Shown here in pieces: positions 37,468 to 45,877 of a DNA stretch of 64,000 nucleotides. A model generated the notes under the pieces. That model did not search any database. It was not told the DNA's origin and was given only the letters and a program-made list of their open reading frames with translations. The DNA comes from Paracoccus sp. R12_2 (GTDB lineage Bacteria; Pseudomonadota; Alphaproteobacteria; Rhodobacterales; Rhodobacteraceae). How positions within the stretch are numbered: the stretch's first letter is position 1; each line of letters opens with the position of its first letter. The stretch is from positions 434,001 to 498,000 of the forward strand of contig NZ_JAGHRA010000001.1 in assembly GCF_017744015.1 (NCBI RefSeq), read 5' to 3'. A program made the position numbers and the translations under genes.

Positions 37468-37982
37468 GCGACGGCGGGGTGAAGATCCGCCCCGCCGGTC
37501 CGGCAGATCACGATGCGATCTGGGCGATCCTTCGGCCAGTCTATCGTGCGGGCGAAACCTACTGCATCCCGCGCGACATCACCCGTGACGAGGCGCTGGC
37601 GGACTGGTTCGCGCAGCCCTTCACCGTCTTCGTGGCCGAGATCCAGGACCGTGTCGTGGGCACCAGCCATGTCGGCGCCAATCGGCCGGGCGGCGGATCG
37701 CATGTCGCCAACGCCTCGTTTGCGACCGATCCGGCGGCGCGGGGCAGGGGCGTCGCCCTTGCCTTGGTCCGGCACGCCAAGACTTGGGCCACCGGGATGG
37801 GGTTCCGGGCGATGCAGTTCAACTTTGTCGTCTCGACCAACGCCGATGCCGTCCATTTGTGGCAGAAGGTCGGTTTCGAGGTTGTCGGTCGGCTGCCCGG
37901 CGCGTTTCTTCATCCAAGACATGGGCCGGTCGATGCGCTGGTCATGTTCCACGTTCTGACAGGAGAGAACCATGAGCCTTGA
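37464..37982 (+). CDS. GNAT family N-acetyltransferase
   Basis: 172-residue GNAT protein. The acetyl-CoA loop is seen as DPAARGRGVALALVRHA, and the C-terminal motif as NADAVHLWQKVGFEVVGRLPGAF (core WQKVGFEVVGRLPGAF). These features resemble phosphinothricin-type and other small-molecule acetyltransferases. It overlaps the clpP-like gene by four bases and fghA by eleven, so it belongs to the formaldehyde operon, but its substrate is unknown. Confidence 0.85.
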   Translation: MSDGGVKIRPAGPADHDAIWAILRPVYRAGETYCIPRDITRDEALADWFAQPFTVFVAEIQDRVVGTSHVGANRPGGGSHVANASFATDPAARGRGVALALVRHAKTWATGMGFRAMQFNFVVSTNADAVHLWQKVGFEVVGRLPGAFLHPRHGPVDALVMFHVLTGENHEP

Positions 37983-38805
37983 GACCGTATCCGAGAACCG
38001 CAGCTTTGGAGGCACGCAGGGCGTTTACAAGCATCGCTCGCAGGCCACGGGGACCGACATGACCTTCGGGCTTTTCCTGCCCGAGGCGGCCCAGTATGGA
38101 CGGGTGCCCGTGCTTTGGTATCTGTCCGGACTGACCTGCACCCATGAGAACGCCATGACCAAGGCCGCCGCCCAGCAATGGTGCGACGAGGCCGGCATCG
38201 CCATCTGCTTCCCCGATACCTCGCCGCGCGGCGAAGACGTGGCCGACGACGACGCCTATGATCTTGGCAAGGGCGCGGGATTCTATGTCAACGCCACGCA
38301 GGATCCGTGGAAGCCGCATTTCCAGATGTGGCATTACGTCGTCCATGAACTGCCCGAGCTGATCGGTGAGAATTTCGCGGTCGACCGCGACGCCATGGGG
38401 ATCACCGGGCATTCGATGGGCGGGCACGGCGCGCTGACCATCGCGATGACCCATCCCGACCGCTATCATTCGGTCTCGGCCTTCGCGCCCATCGCGAATC
38501 CGACGGAATCCGACTGGGGGCGCAAGCAGCTTTCGGCGTATCTGGGCGACGACAAGGCGGCCTGGCGCAACCACGATTCGACGCTGCTGATGTCGGAACG
38601 GGGCTATCCCGGCGAGGTTCTGATTGATCAGGGCAGCAGCGACCAGTTCCTGGATCTTCTCAAGCCCGAGGCGCTTGCCCATGCGATGATGGCACGCCGC
38701 CAACCCGGACAGTTCCGCATGCAACCGGGTTACGATCACAGCTATTTCTTCGTGCAAAGTTTCATGCCCGACCACGTCATGTGGCACGCCGAACGGCTGA
38801 TCTAG
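37972..38805 (+). CDS. fghA: S-formylglutathione hydrolase
   Basis: 277-residue serine esterase that splits S-formylglutathione into formate and glutathione, the last step of the glutathione route. It has the nucleophile motif GHSMGGHGAL near residue 145, ENAMTKAAAQQW, FPDTSPRG, DQGSSDQFL and GYDHSYFF with the catalytic His. The ATG overlaps the GNAT end. AGGAGAG lies just upstream. Standard length for FghA/esterase D. Confidence 0.95.
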   Translation: MSLETVSENRSFGGTQGVYKHRSQATGTDMTFGLFLPEAAQYGRVPVLWYLSGLTCTHENAMTKAAAQQWCDEAGIAICFPDTSPRGEDVADDDAYDLGKGAGFYVNATQDPWKPHFQMWHYVVHELPELIGENFAVDRDAMGITGHSMGGHGALTIAMTHPDRYHSVSAFAPIANPTESDWGRKQLSAYLGDDKAAWRNHDSTLLMSERGYPGEVLIDQGSSDQFLDLLKPEALAHAMMARRQPGQFRMQPGYDHSYFFVQSFMPDHVMWHAERLI

Positions 38806-38835
38806 GCGCCTTGCCGAAAGTTCCCGGAATCCTTG

Positions 38836-38866
38836 CCATTTGACCCCATACTTTAGGGTTAAATGG
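38836..38866. promoter_or_regulatory. Inverted repeat upstream of xoxF, candidate operator
   Basis: An imperfect 11-base inverted repeat, CCATTTGACCC / GGGTTAAATGG (10 of 11 paired), with a nine-base spacer, lies about 106 bases before xoxF and 30 bases after fghA. In Paracoccus denitrificans C1 genes including xoxF and flhA are controlled by the FlhSR two-component system; binding to this repeat is only a guess. It could also end fghA transcription. Confidence 0.45.
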
Positions 38867-38972
38867 CCATGGGGCCGATTGACCCACGACGGCGCTCATC
38901 CAACACTGATCCCATGGACAGCTGCGGGAGGAGGAAACCGCAGCGCATGAGCCAATGGCGGAGGAGCACTTC

Positions 38973-40826
38973 ATGAAACATCTGCTGAACAGCGCGGCCG
39001 TCGCGCTGCTTCTGACCGGTACGGCCTACGCGAACGAAAGCGTCATGACCGAGATCGGCAAGCCCGAACAATGGGCGATCCAGACTGGCGATTATGCCAA
39101 CACGCGCTATTCCAAGCTGGATCAGATCAACAAGGAGAATGTCGGCGACCTTCGTGTCGCATGGACGTTCTCGACCGGGGTGCTGCGCGGCCACGAAGGC
39201 AGCCCGCTGGTGATCGGCGACGTGATGTATGTGCACACGCCGTTCCCCAACAACATCTTCGCGCTGGATCTGGCCAATGACGGCAAGATCCTGTGGCGCT
39301 ATGAGCCGCAGCAGGATCCCGAAGTGATCGCGGTCATGTGCTGTGACACGGTCTATCGCGGCGTCGCCTATGCCGATGGCATGATCCTGACGCACCAGGC
39401 CGACACCACGCTGGTCGCGCTGGATGCCAAGACCGGCGAAGAGAAATGGAAGGTCAAGACCGGCGATCCCGCGGTCGGCGAGACCAACACCGCCACCGTT
39501 CTGCCGGTGAAGGACAAGGTGATCGTCGGGGTGTCGGGTGGTGAATACGGCGTTCGTGGCCGCGTCACGGCCTACAACCTGTCCGACGGGTCCGAGGCAT
39601 GGAAAGCCTATTCGACCGGCCCGGACGAGGAAATGCTGGTCGATCCCGAAAACACCATGCATCTGGGCAAGCCCATCGGCGCCGACAGCAGCCTGAACAG
39701 CTGGGAAGGCGATCAGTGGAAGATCGGTGGCGGCACCACCTGGGGCTGGTATTCCTATGATCCGGACCTGAACCTGATCTACTACGGCACCGGCAACCCC
39801 TCGACCTGGAACCCGTCGCAGCGTCCTGGCGACAACAAATGGTCGATGACCATCATGGCCCGCGACGCCGATACCGGCATGGCCAAGTGGTTCTACCAGA
39901 TGACGCCCCATGACGAATGGGACTTCGACGGCGTGAACGAGATGATCCTGACCGATCAGGAAATCGACGGCACTTCGCGCAAGCTGCTGACCCATTTCGA
40001 CCGTAACGGCCTGGGCTATACCCTGGACCGCGAAACCGGCGAGTTGCTGGTGGCCGAGAAGTACGATCCGGCGGTGAACTGGACCACCGGTGTCGACATG
40101 GATCCGGATTCGGACAGCTATGGCCGCCCGGCCGTGGTCGCCGAATATTCGACCGCGCAGAATGGCGAAGACACCAACACGACGGGCGTCTGCCCGGCGG
40201 CGCTGGGGTCCAAGGACCAGCAACCGGCGGCCTATTCGCCGGATACCCAGCTGTTCTATGTTCCGACCAACCATGTCTGCATGGACTATGAACCGTTCCG
40301 CGTGGCCTACACGGCTGGTCAGCCCTACGTCGGCGCGACGCTGTCGATGTATCCTGCACCCGACAGCCATGGCGGCATGGGCAACTTCATCGCCTGGGAC
40401 AACGTCAACGGCGAGATCAAGTGGTCGCTGCCCGAACAGTTCTCGGTCTGGTCCGGCGCGCTGGCGACGGCTGGCGGCGTGGTGTTCTACGGCACGCTGG
40501 AAGGCTATCTGAAGGCGGTTGACGCCGAAACCGGGGACGAGCTGTATCGCTTCAAGACCCCGTCCGGCATCATCGGCAACGTGATGACCTACGAGACGAA
40601 CGGCAAGCAGTATGTCGGGGTCCTGTCGGGCGTCGGGGGCTGGGCCGGGATCGGTCTGGCGGCCGGTCTGACCAACCCGAATGACGGGCTTGGTGCGGTC
40701 GGCGGTTATGCGTCCCTGTCGGACTACACCGAACTGGGCGGACAGCTGACGGTGTTCGAGCTTCCGGGCGACGTCGCCGCGGCCCCGGCCGAGGACGCTG
40801 CGGGCGAAGACGCGTCCAGCGGCTAA
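38973..40826 (+). CDS. xoxF: Lanthanide-type PQQ methanol dehydrogenase XoxF
   Basis: 617-residue periplasmic quinoprotein with a signal peptide (cleavage near ATAYA-N type TGTAYA, residue 20). The PQQ-contacting vicinal cysteines are Cys123-Cys124. Metal ligands are Glu191 (GGEYG), Asn275 (GTGNPS) and Asp317; Asp319 in the WDFD motif is the extra aspartate that marks lanthanide-dependent XoxF, where calcium MxaF has alanine. Beta-propeller W motifs repeat throughout. A GGCGGAGGAGC site precedes the ATG. The last about 18 residues are an unusual Ala/Glu/Asp-rich tail. It begins a xoxF-xoxG-xoxJ set. Confidence 0.96.
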   Translation: MKHLLNSAAVALLLTGTAYANESVMTEIGKPEQWAIQTGDYANTRYSKLDQINKENVGDLRVAWTFSTGVLRGHEGSPLVIGDVMYVHTPFPNNIFALDLANDGKILWRYEPQQDPEVIAVMCCDTVYRGVAYADGMILTHQADTTLVALDAKTGEEKWKVKTGDPAVGETNTATVLPVKDKVIVGVSGGEYGVRGRVTAYNLSDGSEAWKAYSTGPDEEMLVDPENTMHLGKPIGADSSLNSWEGDQWKIGGGTTWGWYSYDPDLNLIYYGTGNPSTWNPSQRPGDNKWSMTIMARDADTGMAKWFYQMTPHDEWDFDGVNEMILTDQEIDGTSRKLLTHFDRNGLGYTLDRETGELLVAEKYDPAVNWTTGVDMDPDSDSYGRPAVVAEYSTAQNGEDTNTTGVCPAALGSKDQQPAAYSPDTQLFYVPTNHVCMDYEPFRVAYTAGQPYVGATLSMYPAPDSHGGMGNFIAWDNVNGEIKWSLPEQFSVWSGALATAGGVVFYGTLEGYLKAVDAETGDELYRFKTPSGIIGNVMTYETNGKQYVGVLSGVGGWAGIGLAAGLTNPNDGLGAVGGYASLSDYTELGGQLTVFELPGDVAAAPAEDAAGEDASSG

Positions 40827-40865
40827 TACTTTCGTTCCGTTATCGCGCGGCATGGCTGTGCAAGG

Positions 40866-40898
40866 ATCACCCCAAGAGTAGTCTTGGGGTGATTTTAC
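40866..40898 (+). terminator. Perfect 12-base hairpin between xoxF and xoxG
   Basis: ATCACCCCAAGA / TCTTGGGGTGAT pair perfectly around a four-base loop and are followed by TTTTA. It looks like an intrinsic terminator that would make xoxF mRNA more abundant than the downstream genes, unless xoxG has its own promoter in the short gap of 42 bases that follows. Confidence 0.8.
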
Positions 40899-40939
40899 CT
40901 GCGGAGGACGGGTAAGTTGGAACTTGGGAGGAAGACAGC

Positions 40940-41620
40940 ATGAAAGCCATCACCAGCCTTGCGGCGCTGGTCCTGGGGGCGTCTCTGGGCGGTGCAGCCC
41001 TTGGACAGACCGCCACGACGGAACAAGCACCCCCGGCAGATGCGGGGGCAGGCGCTGCCGCGGCCGTGTCGGGGAACGCCGCCGCGAACGAACAGCCCGC
41101 CGAAGATGGCGCGGATGCCGCAGCGCAGGACAGTGCCGCAACCGAGATGGCCGAAGGTCAGACAACCCTTCCGAACGGCACGGATATCACGCCCGATTAC
41201 GAGGAAAACGGCCGCTGGTACACGGTGGACGGCATTCCGACCTACAAGATCGACGAAGACGGGACCGTCGATTTCGCGACCTTCAACGGATATCGCCGCT
41301 ATTCGGCCGAATGCCATGTCTGCCACGGACCGGATGGCGAGGGCTCGACCTACGCACCGGCCTTGAAGGAATCGGTGCTGCGGATGGATTACTATGACTT
41401 CCAGCAGGTCGTCGCGTCCGGCAAGCAAGAGGTGAATGCGTCACAAAACCAGGTCATGCCGGCTTTTGGCACCAACAAGAATGTCTGGTGCTATATCGAC
41501 GACATCTACGCCTATCTTCTGGCGCGCGGGACCGATGCGCTGCCACGCGGTCGTCCGGCCAAGAAGGGTCCGAAGACCGATGCTTTCGCAGAGCAGGAAG
41601 ATTCCTGCATGTCGATGTGA
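40940..41620 (+). CDS. xoxG: Cytochrome c electron acceptor of XoxF
   Basis: 226-residue periplasmic c-type cytochrome. A signal peptide is followed by a long Ala/Glu/Asp/Gln-rich linker (about residues 25-72). The haem-binding CHVCH lies near residue 129, and a Met ligand candidate is in QVMPAFG near residue 174. A WYTVDG and TYAPALKES pattern is typical of XoxG. It takes electrons from XoxF and passes them to the respiratory chain. The linker makes it longer than I expect for XoxG. Confidence 0.92.
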   Translation: MKAITSLAALVLGASLGGAALGQTATTEQAPPADAGAGAAAAVSGNAAANEQPAEDGADAAAQDSAATEMAEGQTTLPNGTDITPDYEENGRWYTVDGIPTYKIDEDGTVDFATFNGYRRYSAECHVCHGPDGEGSTYAPALKESVLRMDYYDFQQVVASGKQEVNASQNQVMPAFGTNKNVWCYIDDIYAYLLARGTDALPRGRPAKKGPKTDAFAEQEDSCMSM

Positions 41621-41624
41621 TGTG

Positions 41625-42437
41625 ATGCGAACACTAATCCTGACAGCCATCATGGCGATTTGCGCGGCGGCTTCGGCTGTCGCGCAGGTCGCCGACCTGC
41701 GTTCGACCACGCAGTTCAGGGTCTGCGCCGATCCGGCTAACGCGCCCATGTCCACGCGCGACGGGACGGGGTTCGAGAACAAGCTGGCCGATCGGTTCGG
41801 CGAGTGGCTGGACCTGCCTGTGACCTATAGCTGGTTTCCTTCTGGCATGGGGTTCATCACCCGGACGTTGCGCGCAGGGACCTGCGATGTGGTGATGGGC
41901 TATGCCCAGGGCGACGAACTGGTGCAGAATACCAATCATTACTACACCTCGATCTTCGGCATCGTGACCCGCAAGGACAGCCCGCTTGCGTCGGTGGACC
42001 ATATTGGCGACCCGGCGCTGAAGGATCACCCGATTGGCGTGATCGCTGGCAGCCCGCCCGCCACGATCATGGCGCGTGCCGGTCTGGCCAAGGACATGCG
42101 CGGCGCCGACCTGTTCGTGGACCGGCGCGTGAAGGATCCGATCGGCGGGCTGATCGACGGCGTGCGCGATGGATCGCTGGATGCTGCCGTGTTGTGGGGC
42201 CCTCTGGCGGGACCGCGGATCAAGGATGACCCGGATCTGCAGTTCACACCGCTGCTGAAGGAAACTGCCGGGCCAAAGATGTTCTATCGCATCACCATGG
42301 GCGTTCGCCTGGGCGAGCAGGAATGGAAACGTCAGTTGAACAGCCTCATTCGTCGCCATCAGGACGACATCAACCAGACCCTGCGCGAGGCGGGGGTGCC
42401 TCTGGTCGATGACTATGGCAAGGCGATACTGGAATGA
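41625..42437 (+). CDS. xoxJ: XoxJ/MxaJ-type periplasmic binding protein
   Basis: 270-residue secreted protein, signal peptide to about residue 20 (ASAVAQ). Fold of SBP_bac_3 type with the XoxJ pattern RVCADPANAPMS, WFPSGMGFITRTL, CDVVMGYAQGDE and RRHQDDINQTLREAGVP. XoxJ is thought to help activate or assemble XoxF; a large hydrophobic cleft was reported in a structure. It starts four bases after the xoxG stop. Its end overlaps the next gene. Confidence 0.92.
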   Translation: MRTLILTAIMAICAAASAVAQVADLRSTTQFRVCADPANAPMSTRDGTGFENKLADRFGEWLDLPVTYSWFPSGMGFITRTLRAGTCDVVMGYAQGDELVQNTNHYYTSIFGIVTRKDSPLASVDHIGDPALKDHPIGVIAGSPPATIMARAGLAKDMRGADLFVDRRVKDPIGGLIDGVRDGSLDAAVLWGPLAGPRIKDDPDLQFTPLLKETAGPKMFYRITMGVRLGEQEWKRQLNSLIRRHQDDINQTLREAGVPLVDDYGKAILE

Positions 42438-42973
42438 ACCGGATCGCGGCTGCCCTGGTTCTGGTGGCCGCGATGTCGGGACGGGCCTTGGCGCAAGTGC
42501 CCGAACCGCAGGATTATCGGGGCGAGCCCTATAACGCGCCCGTCCCCGCTACGCTATCCGGCGCCGAGGTCATTGACGCCGAACGCGCGGTTGAATTGCA
42601 TGCCGACGGGGTCGCCTTCGTCGATGTGTATCCCCGGACGACGAAACCCGAGGGCCTGCCTGAAGGGACGATCTGGCGCGAACCCCGACACAAGACGATC
42701 CCCGACGCGATCTGGCTGTGGGACACCGGCTATCAGCGATTGTCCGCAGACGAGGAGGCGCGGCTGCGGAATGGTCTGCACGACGCGACGTCGGGCGATC
42801 CTGCTGCGCCCGTGGTGATCTTCTGCCGCGCGGATTGCTGGATGAGTTGGAATGCCGCGCGCCGTGCGGTCGCCATGGGCTATACCGACGTGAAGTGGTT
42901 TCCGGGCGGCACCGACGAATGGCAGGACGCGCTTGGGCCAGATCTGGTCAGTGCGGAACCTGTCGTCCCGTGA
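42434..42973 (+). CDS. PQQ-associated rhodanese-like protein with CxxCW motif
   Basis: 179-residue secreted protein with a rhodanese-like fold, seen as FVDVYPRT and the loop CRADCWMSWNAARRAVAMG (CxxCW followed by helix). It belongs to a family I recall as PQQ-dependent catabolism-associated CxxCW proteins, often beside PQQ dehydrogenase genes. The paired cysteines could bind metal or act in redox or disulfide work. It overlaps xoxJ by four bases. Function unproven. Confidence 0.82.
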   Translation: MNRIAAALVLVAAMSGRALAQVPEPQDYRGEPYNAPVPATLSGAEVIDAERAVELHADGVAFVDVYPRTTKPEGLPEGTIWREPRHKTIPDAIWLWDTGYQRLSADEEARLRNGLHDATSGDPAAPVVIFCRADCWMSWNAARRAVAMGYTDVKWFPGGTDEWQDALGPDLVSAEPVVP

Positions 42974-43898
42974 ATGCGCCGAACGCGCGCGGCCCCGCGG
43001 GCACGTCGATCCGGGCGCGAACGGTCAGGCTTTGGGCGTCCACGACCTCGACTGTATCCGAATCCCAGTTGGCAACCACGACGCCGCTATCGTCGGGCAG
43101 GGCGGCGATTCCTTCGGGATACTCGCCGATGTCGATCTCGGCCTGAACCGCCAGCGTCTTGGGATCGAACACGGTCAATGTGCCCGCATACTGATTGGTC
43201 ACGAAACCGCGTCCGCCCGCAAAGGCGACACCATAGGGATGGCTGCCTGTCGGCACTTGTCCGATCAGCTTGCCCGCGATCGGATCGATGACCGACACCG
43301 TGTCGCCCTGGACATCCGCGGTCCACAGGCGATCATCATGAAAGGTTATGGCGAAGGGATGCGCGCCTGCGGTGGCGATCTTTCGCAGCAGTCGCCCGGT
43401 CGTGGCATCGAAGATGCTGACCGCGTCATCGTCACGGTCGGCGGTGGCGACCAGATCTCCCGCGGCGCTGACAGCGACCCCGGCAGGGGCGTTGCCGGTG
43501 TCGGTGCGCCACAACGTCTTCAGGTCGCGACCTAGCCGGGTCAATCCTGCCTCGAACCAATCCGTCACGAAAAGCTCGCCATTGGGCGCTGTCGCGATGC
43601 CGAAAGCACCTTCGCCCAGGTCGCGCGTGGCGGTGATGCGACCTGCTTCGTCGATCACGCTCAGCCGTCCGGTATCCGCGGCGATGACATAGGCCCTGCG
43701 TGCCTGAGGATCATAGGCGACGGGCGCGGGCGCATCCTGCAACGCCGTCTGCGTGATTATTTCATTGTCCGACAGGTCGATGATCGACACCATGTTGCCG
43801 TTCTGCGACGTCACGAACGCAAGATCCCCGGCAGTTGCCGGGGACAGCCAGCATGATCCGGCGAACAGGGCTGCGACAAGGGTCGCGCGAACCGGCAC
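42948..43898 (-). CDS. Periplasmic beta-propeller (YVTN/quinoprotein-like) protein
   Basis: 316-residue secreted protein, signal peptide about residues 1-23 (LSPATAG). It holds about seven repeats of the YVTN type, e.g. NGNMVSIIDLSDNEI, FGIATAPNGELFVTD, HPFAITFHDDRLW and HPYGVAFAGGRGFV, so it should form a seven-bladed propeller. It runs opposite to xoxFGJ and its end overlaps the CxxCW gene by 26 bases. Start: a GTG at 43896-43898 just after the SRPBCC gene stop; an alternative ATG 39 bases upstream lies within that gene. Role in PQQ/lanthanide physiology is inferred from place. Confidence 0.78.
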   Translation of the reverse strand: MPVRATLVAALFAGSCWLSPATAGDLAFVTSQNGNMVSIIDLSDNEIITQTALQDAPAPVAYDPQARRAYVIAADTGRLSVIDEAGRITATRDLGEGAFGIATAPNGELFVTDWFEAGLTRLGRDLKTLWRTDTGNAPAGVAVSAAGDLVATADRDDDAVSIFDATTGRLLRKIATAGAHPFAITFHDDRLWTADVQGDTVSVIDPIAGKLIGQVPTGSHPYGVAFAGGRGFVTNQYAGTLTVFDPKTLAVQAEIDIGEYPEGIAALPDDSGVVVANWDSDTVEVVDAQSLTVRARIDVPAGPRAFGAFTGRQVPH

Positions 43899-43902
43899 GC
43901 TG

Positions 43903-44460
43903 TCACTCGGCCTTGCCGAATCTTTCCGCAAGCGCATCCATTCCCGCCTGATACACGCCGGTGACCGCCGCGATCGCGGCCTCGTCGTTCAGTTCTGCCG
44001 GCGGGTCGTTGTTGGGAAAGCCGCGATAGAATCCGGCCTTCCAGACCACCTCGGCATTGCCGTCCTTGTCCTTGACCTGAAGGGTCGAGGAATAGTTCGT
44101 CACCGGTAGAACCTCGACCGCGACATCGGTGATCATGTATTTGTACATCCGCTTTTCCGGGCTCCAGCCGATCAGCTGTTCCGTGATGGTCGGATCGCCG
44201 GATTCGGCTTTCAGATGCAGGATGCGGGTGGATTCGTCGGAGATGTCGGCTGCCGCACCCTCTGGCGTCATCTCGGTCGAGGCGACGGCGGGATGCCAAC
44301 TCATGTCGTCGAACTTGCCGATCGCCTGCCATACCTCGTCGGGCGTCGCATCCAGGACTTGCGTCATCTCGACCTTCTGGCGCGATGGACCATGGGCCTG
44401 GGCCGCACCGGCCAGCGCCAAGGCGGTTCCCACAATCACGGCAAGCAGTTTGCGTTTCAT
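43903..44460 (-). CDS. SRPBCC/MxaD-like periplasmic protein
   Basis: 185-residue secreted protein with signal peptide (AGAAQA, cleaved near residue 22) and a START/polyketide-cyclase-like fold. It contains VTQVLDATPDEVW-type MTQVLDATPDEVWQAIGKFDDM (core ATPDEVWQAIGKFDD), ISDESTRILHL and VVWKAGFYRGFP. MxaD in methanol dehydrogenase clusters has this same fold and is thought to promote electron transfer from the dehydrogenase to its cytochrome; this is probably the XoxF-side counterpart. It is followed five bases later by the beta-propeller gene. Confidence 0.8.
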   Translation of the reverse strand: MKRKLLAVIVGTALALAGAAQAHGPSRQKVEMTQVLDATPDEVWQAIGKFDDMSWHPAVASTEMTPEGAAADISDESTRILHLKAESGDPTITEQLIGWSPEKRMYKYMITDVAVEVLPVTNYSSTLQVKDKDGNAEVVWKAGFYRGFPNNDPPAELNDEAAIAAVTGVYQAGMDALAERFGKAE

Positions 44461-44546
44461 CGTCCCGTTTTCCTTCCGGCTTCAGTCTGGTCGATTCAGG
44501 CGGATGACCCCGCCGAAGCCGGGTTCCGCGCCTTTCATCAAACCAT

Positions 44547-44615
44547 GCCCCGGTCATCGCCGGGGCGTCCATAAGACCAAAGACTGAACCAAACTTTCCC
44601 GGTCACGCCGGGAAC
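44547..44615. promoter_or_regulatory. Two tandem GC hairpins in the divergent gap before the Lut-like operon
   Basis: GCCCCGG-tcatcg-CCGGGGC (44547-44566) and TTCCCGG-tcacg-CCGGGAA (44597-44615) share stem core and a TCAYCG-like loop. They lie in a 214-base divergent region between the SRPBCC gene and the binding-protein gene. They may form operator or RNA structures; the repeated design suggests function. Confidence 0.45.
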
Positions 44616-44674
44616 AATAACCGGGTTGCCCAAGGGCTGTCGCACACTCAACATGATTGTCGGGGAGCGAGAAA

Positions 44675-45877
44675 ATGTTCAAGAGAATCATAGTACTTTT
44701 GGCTGGTGTCTGGCTGTGCGCCGTTCCGGCCGCCGCGCAGCAGCAGCCCGAAATGGCGGTGATCCGGGCTGCCGTGCTACGGGTGGATGATCCCGGCCTG
44801 CCGCCGATCTCGCGGCTGGATCTGCCGCCCGTGGATCTGGCCTTCGCGGGCGCGCGGCTGGCGATCGAGGACAACGACACCACCGGCCGGTTCATGAACC
44901 AGGACTTCGAGGCCGAAGAGATCGCCACCGATCCGGTCAGCGCAGGGGCCGAACTGGACCGGCTGATCGAGGACGGGATCCAGTTCGTCGTTGTGCTGGC
45001 GGACGATGCGACAACGCTGGCCCTGGCAGACCGGGCCGGCGACCGGGCGATGATCCTGAACGCGATGGCGCGCGGCGATAATCTGCGCGGCACGGATTGC
45101 CGCTTCAACACGATCCACGTGGCGCCCAGCAACGCGATGCTGGCCGACGCGCTGGCGCAGTTCCTGATGTGGAAGAACTGGCCGCGCTGGTTCCTGATCG
45201 AAGGCAGCCATCCTGCGGACACCGCGCTGGCCGACGCCTATCGCCGCGCGGCCACGAAATTCGGCGCCAGGATCGTCGAGGATAGGATCTATGAAGATAC
45301 CGGCGGCGCCCGGCGCACGGATTCGGGCCATGTTCAGGTCCAGAAGCAGATGCCCGTCTTCACCCAGCGGGCCGAGGACCACGACGTGGTCGTCGCCGCC
45401 GACGAAGCAGATGTATTCGCGTCTTACCTGCCGTATCAGGTCTGGGATCCCCGCCCGGTGACCGGATCTGCCGGGCTGGTCCCGCGCAGCTGGCATCCGG
45501 CGATGGAAGCCTGGGGCGCCTCGCAGTTCCAGAACCGCTTCGAGGAACTGGCCAACCGTCCGATCCGCGAACCCGACTATCAGACATGGCTGGCGCTGCG
45601 CATGATCGGAGAGGTGGCGACACGCACCCAGTCCGCCGATCCGCAGACGCTGCGCGAATTCATGTTGTCCGAACAGTTCGAAGTGGCCGGGTTCAAGGGG
45701 CAGAAACTGACGCTGCGCGACTGGGATCATCAGGTTCGCCAGCCGATTCTGCTGACCACCGGCAAGCTGACCGCATCGGTCAGCCCGCAAGAGCAGTTCC
45801 TGCACCAGACAAGTCAACTGGATACGCTGGGGATCGACCGCCCTGAAACCGAATGCAAGTTCCGAGAGGCGACATGA
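44675..45877 (+). CDS. lutA: Lut/PQQ-associated ABC transporter substrate-binding protein
   Basis: 400-residue secreted protein, signal peptide to about residue 21 (VPAAAQ). Leu/Ile/Val-binding-protein-like fold with LAFAGARLAIEDNDTTG and CRFNTIHVAPSNAMLADALAQFL (core NTIHVAPSNAMLADAL). It matches the family I know as PQQ-dependent alcohol dehydrogenase system ABC binding protein, whose Methylobacterium member LutA is needed for lanthanide transport. ATG at 44675 has GGGGAGCG upstream. Its end overlaps the next propeller gene. Ligand is unproven. Confidence 0.8.
   Translation: MFKRIIVLLAGVWLCAVPAAAQQQPEMAVIRAAVLRVDDPGLPPISRLDLPPVDLAFAGARLAIEDNDTTGRFMNQDFEAEEIATDPVSAGAELDRLIEDGIQFVVVLADDATTLALADRAGDRAMILNAMARGDNLRGTDCRFNTIHVAPSNAMLADALAQFLMWKNWPRWFLIEGSHPADTALADAYRRAATKFGARIVEDRIYEDTGGARRTDSGHVQVQKQMPVFTQRAEDHDVVVAADEADVFASYLPYQVWDPRPVTGSAGLVPRSWHPAMEAWGASQFQNRFEELANRPIREPDYQTWLALRMIGEVATRTQSADPQTLREFMLSEQFEVAGFKGQKLTLRDWDHQVRQPILLTTGKLTASVSPQEQFLHQTSQLDTLGIDRPETECKFREAT

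Noticed and set aside
38859..40853. 664-residue minus-strand ORF opposite xoxF
   Set aside because: Antisense shadow with high Arg/Val/His content; xoxF on the plus strand carries all expected catalytic motifs.
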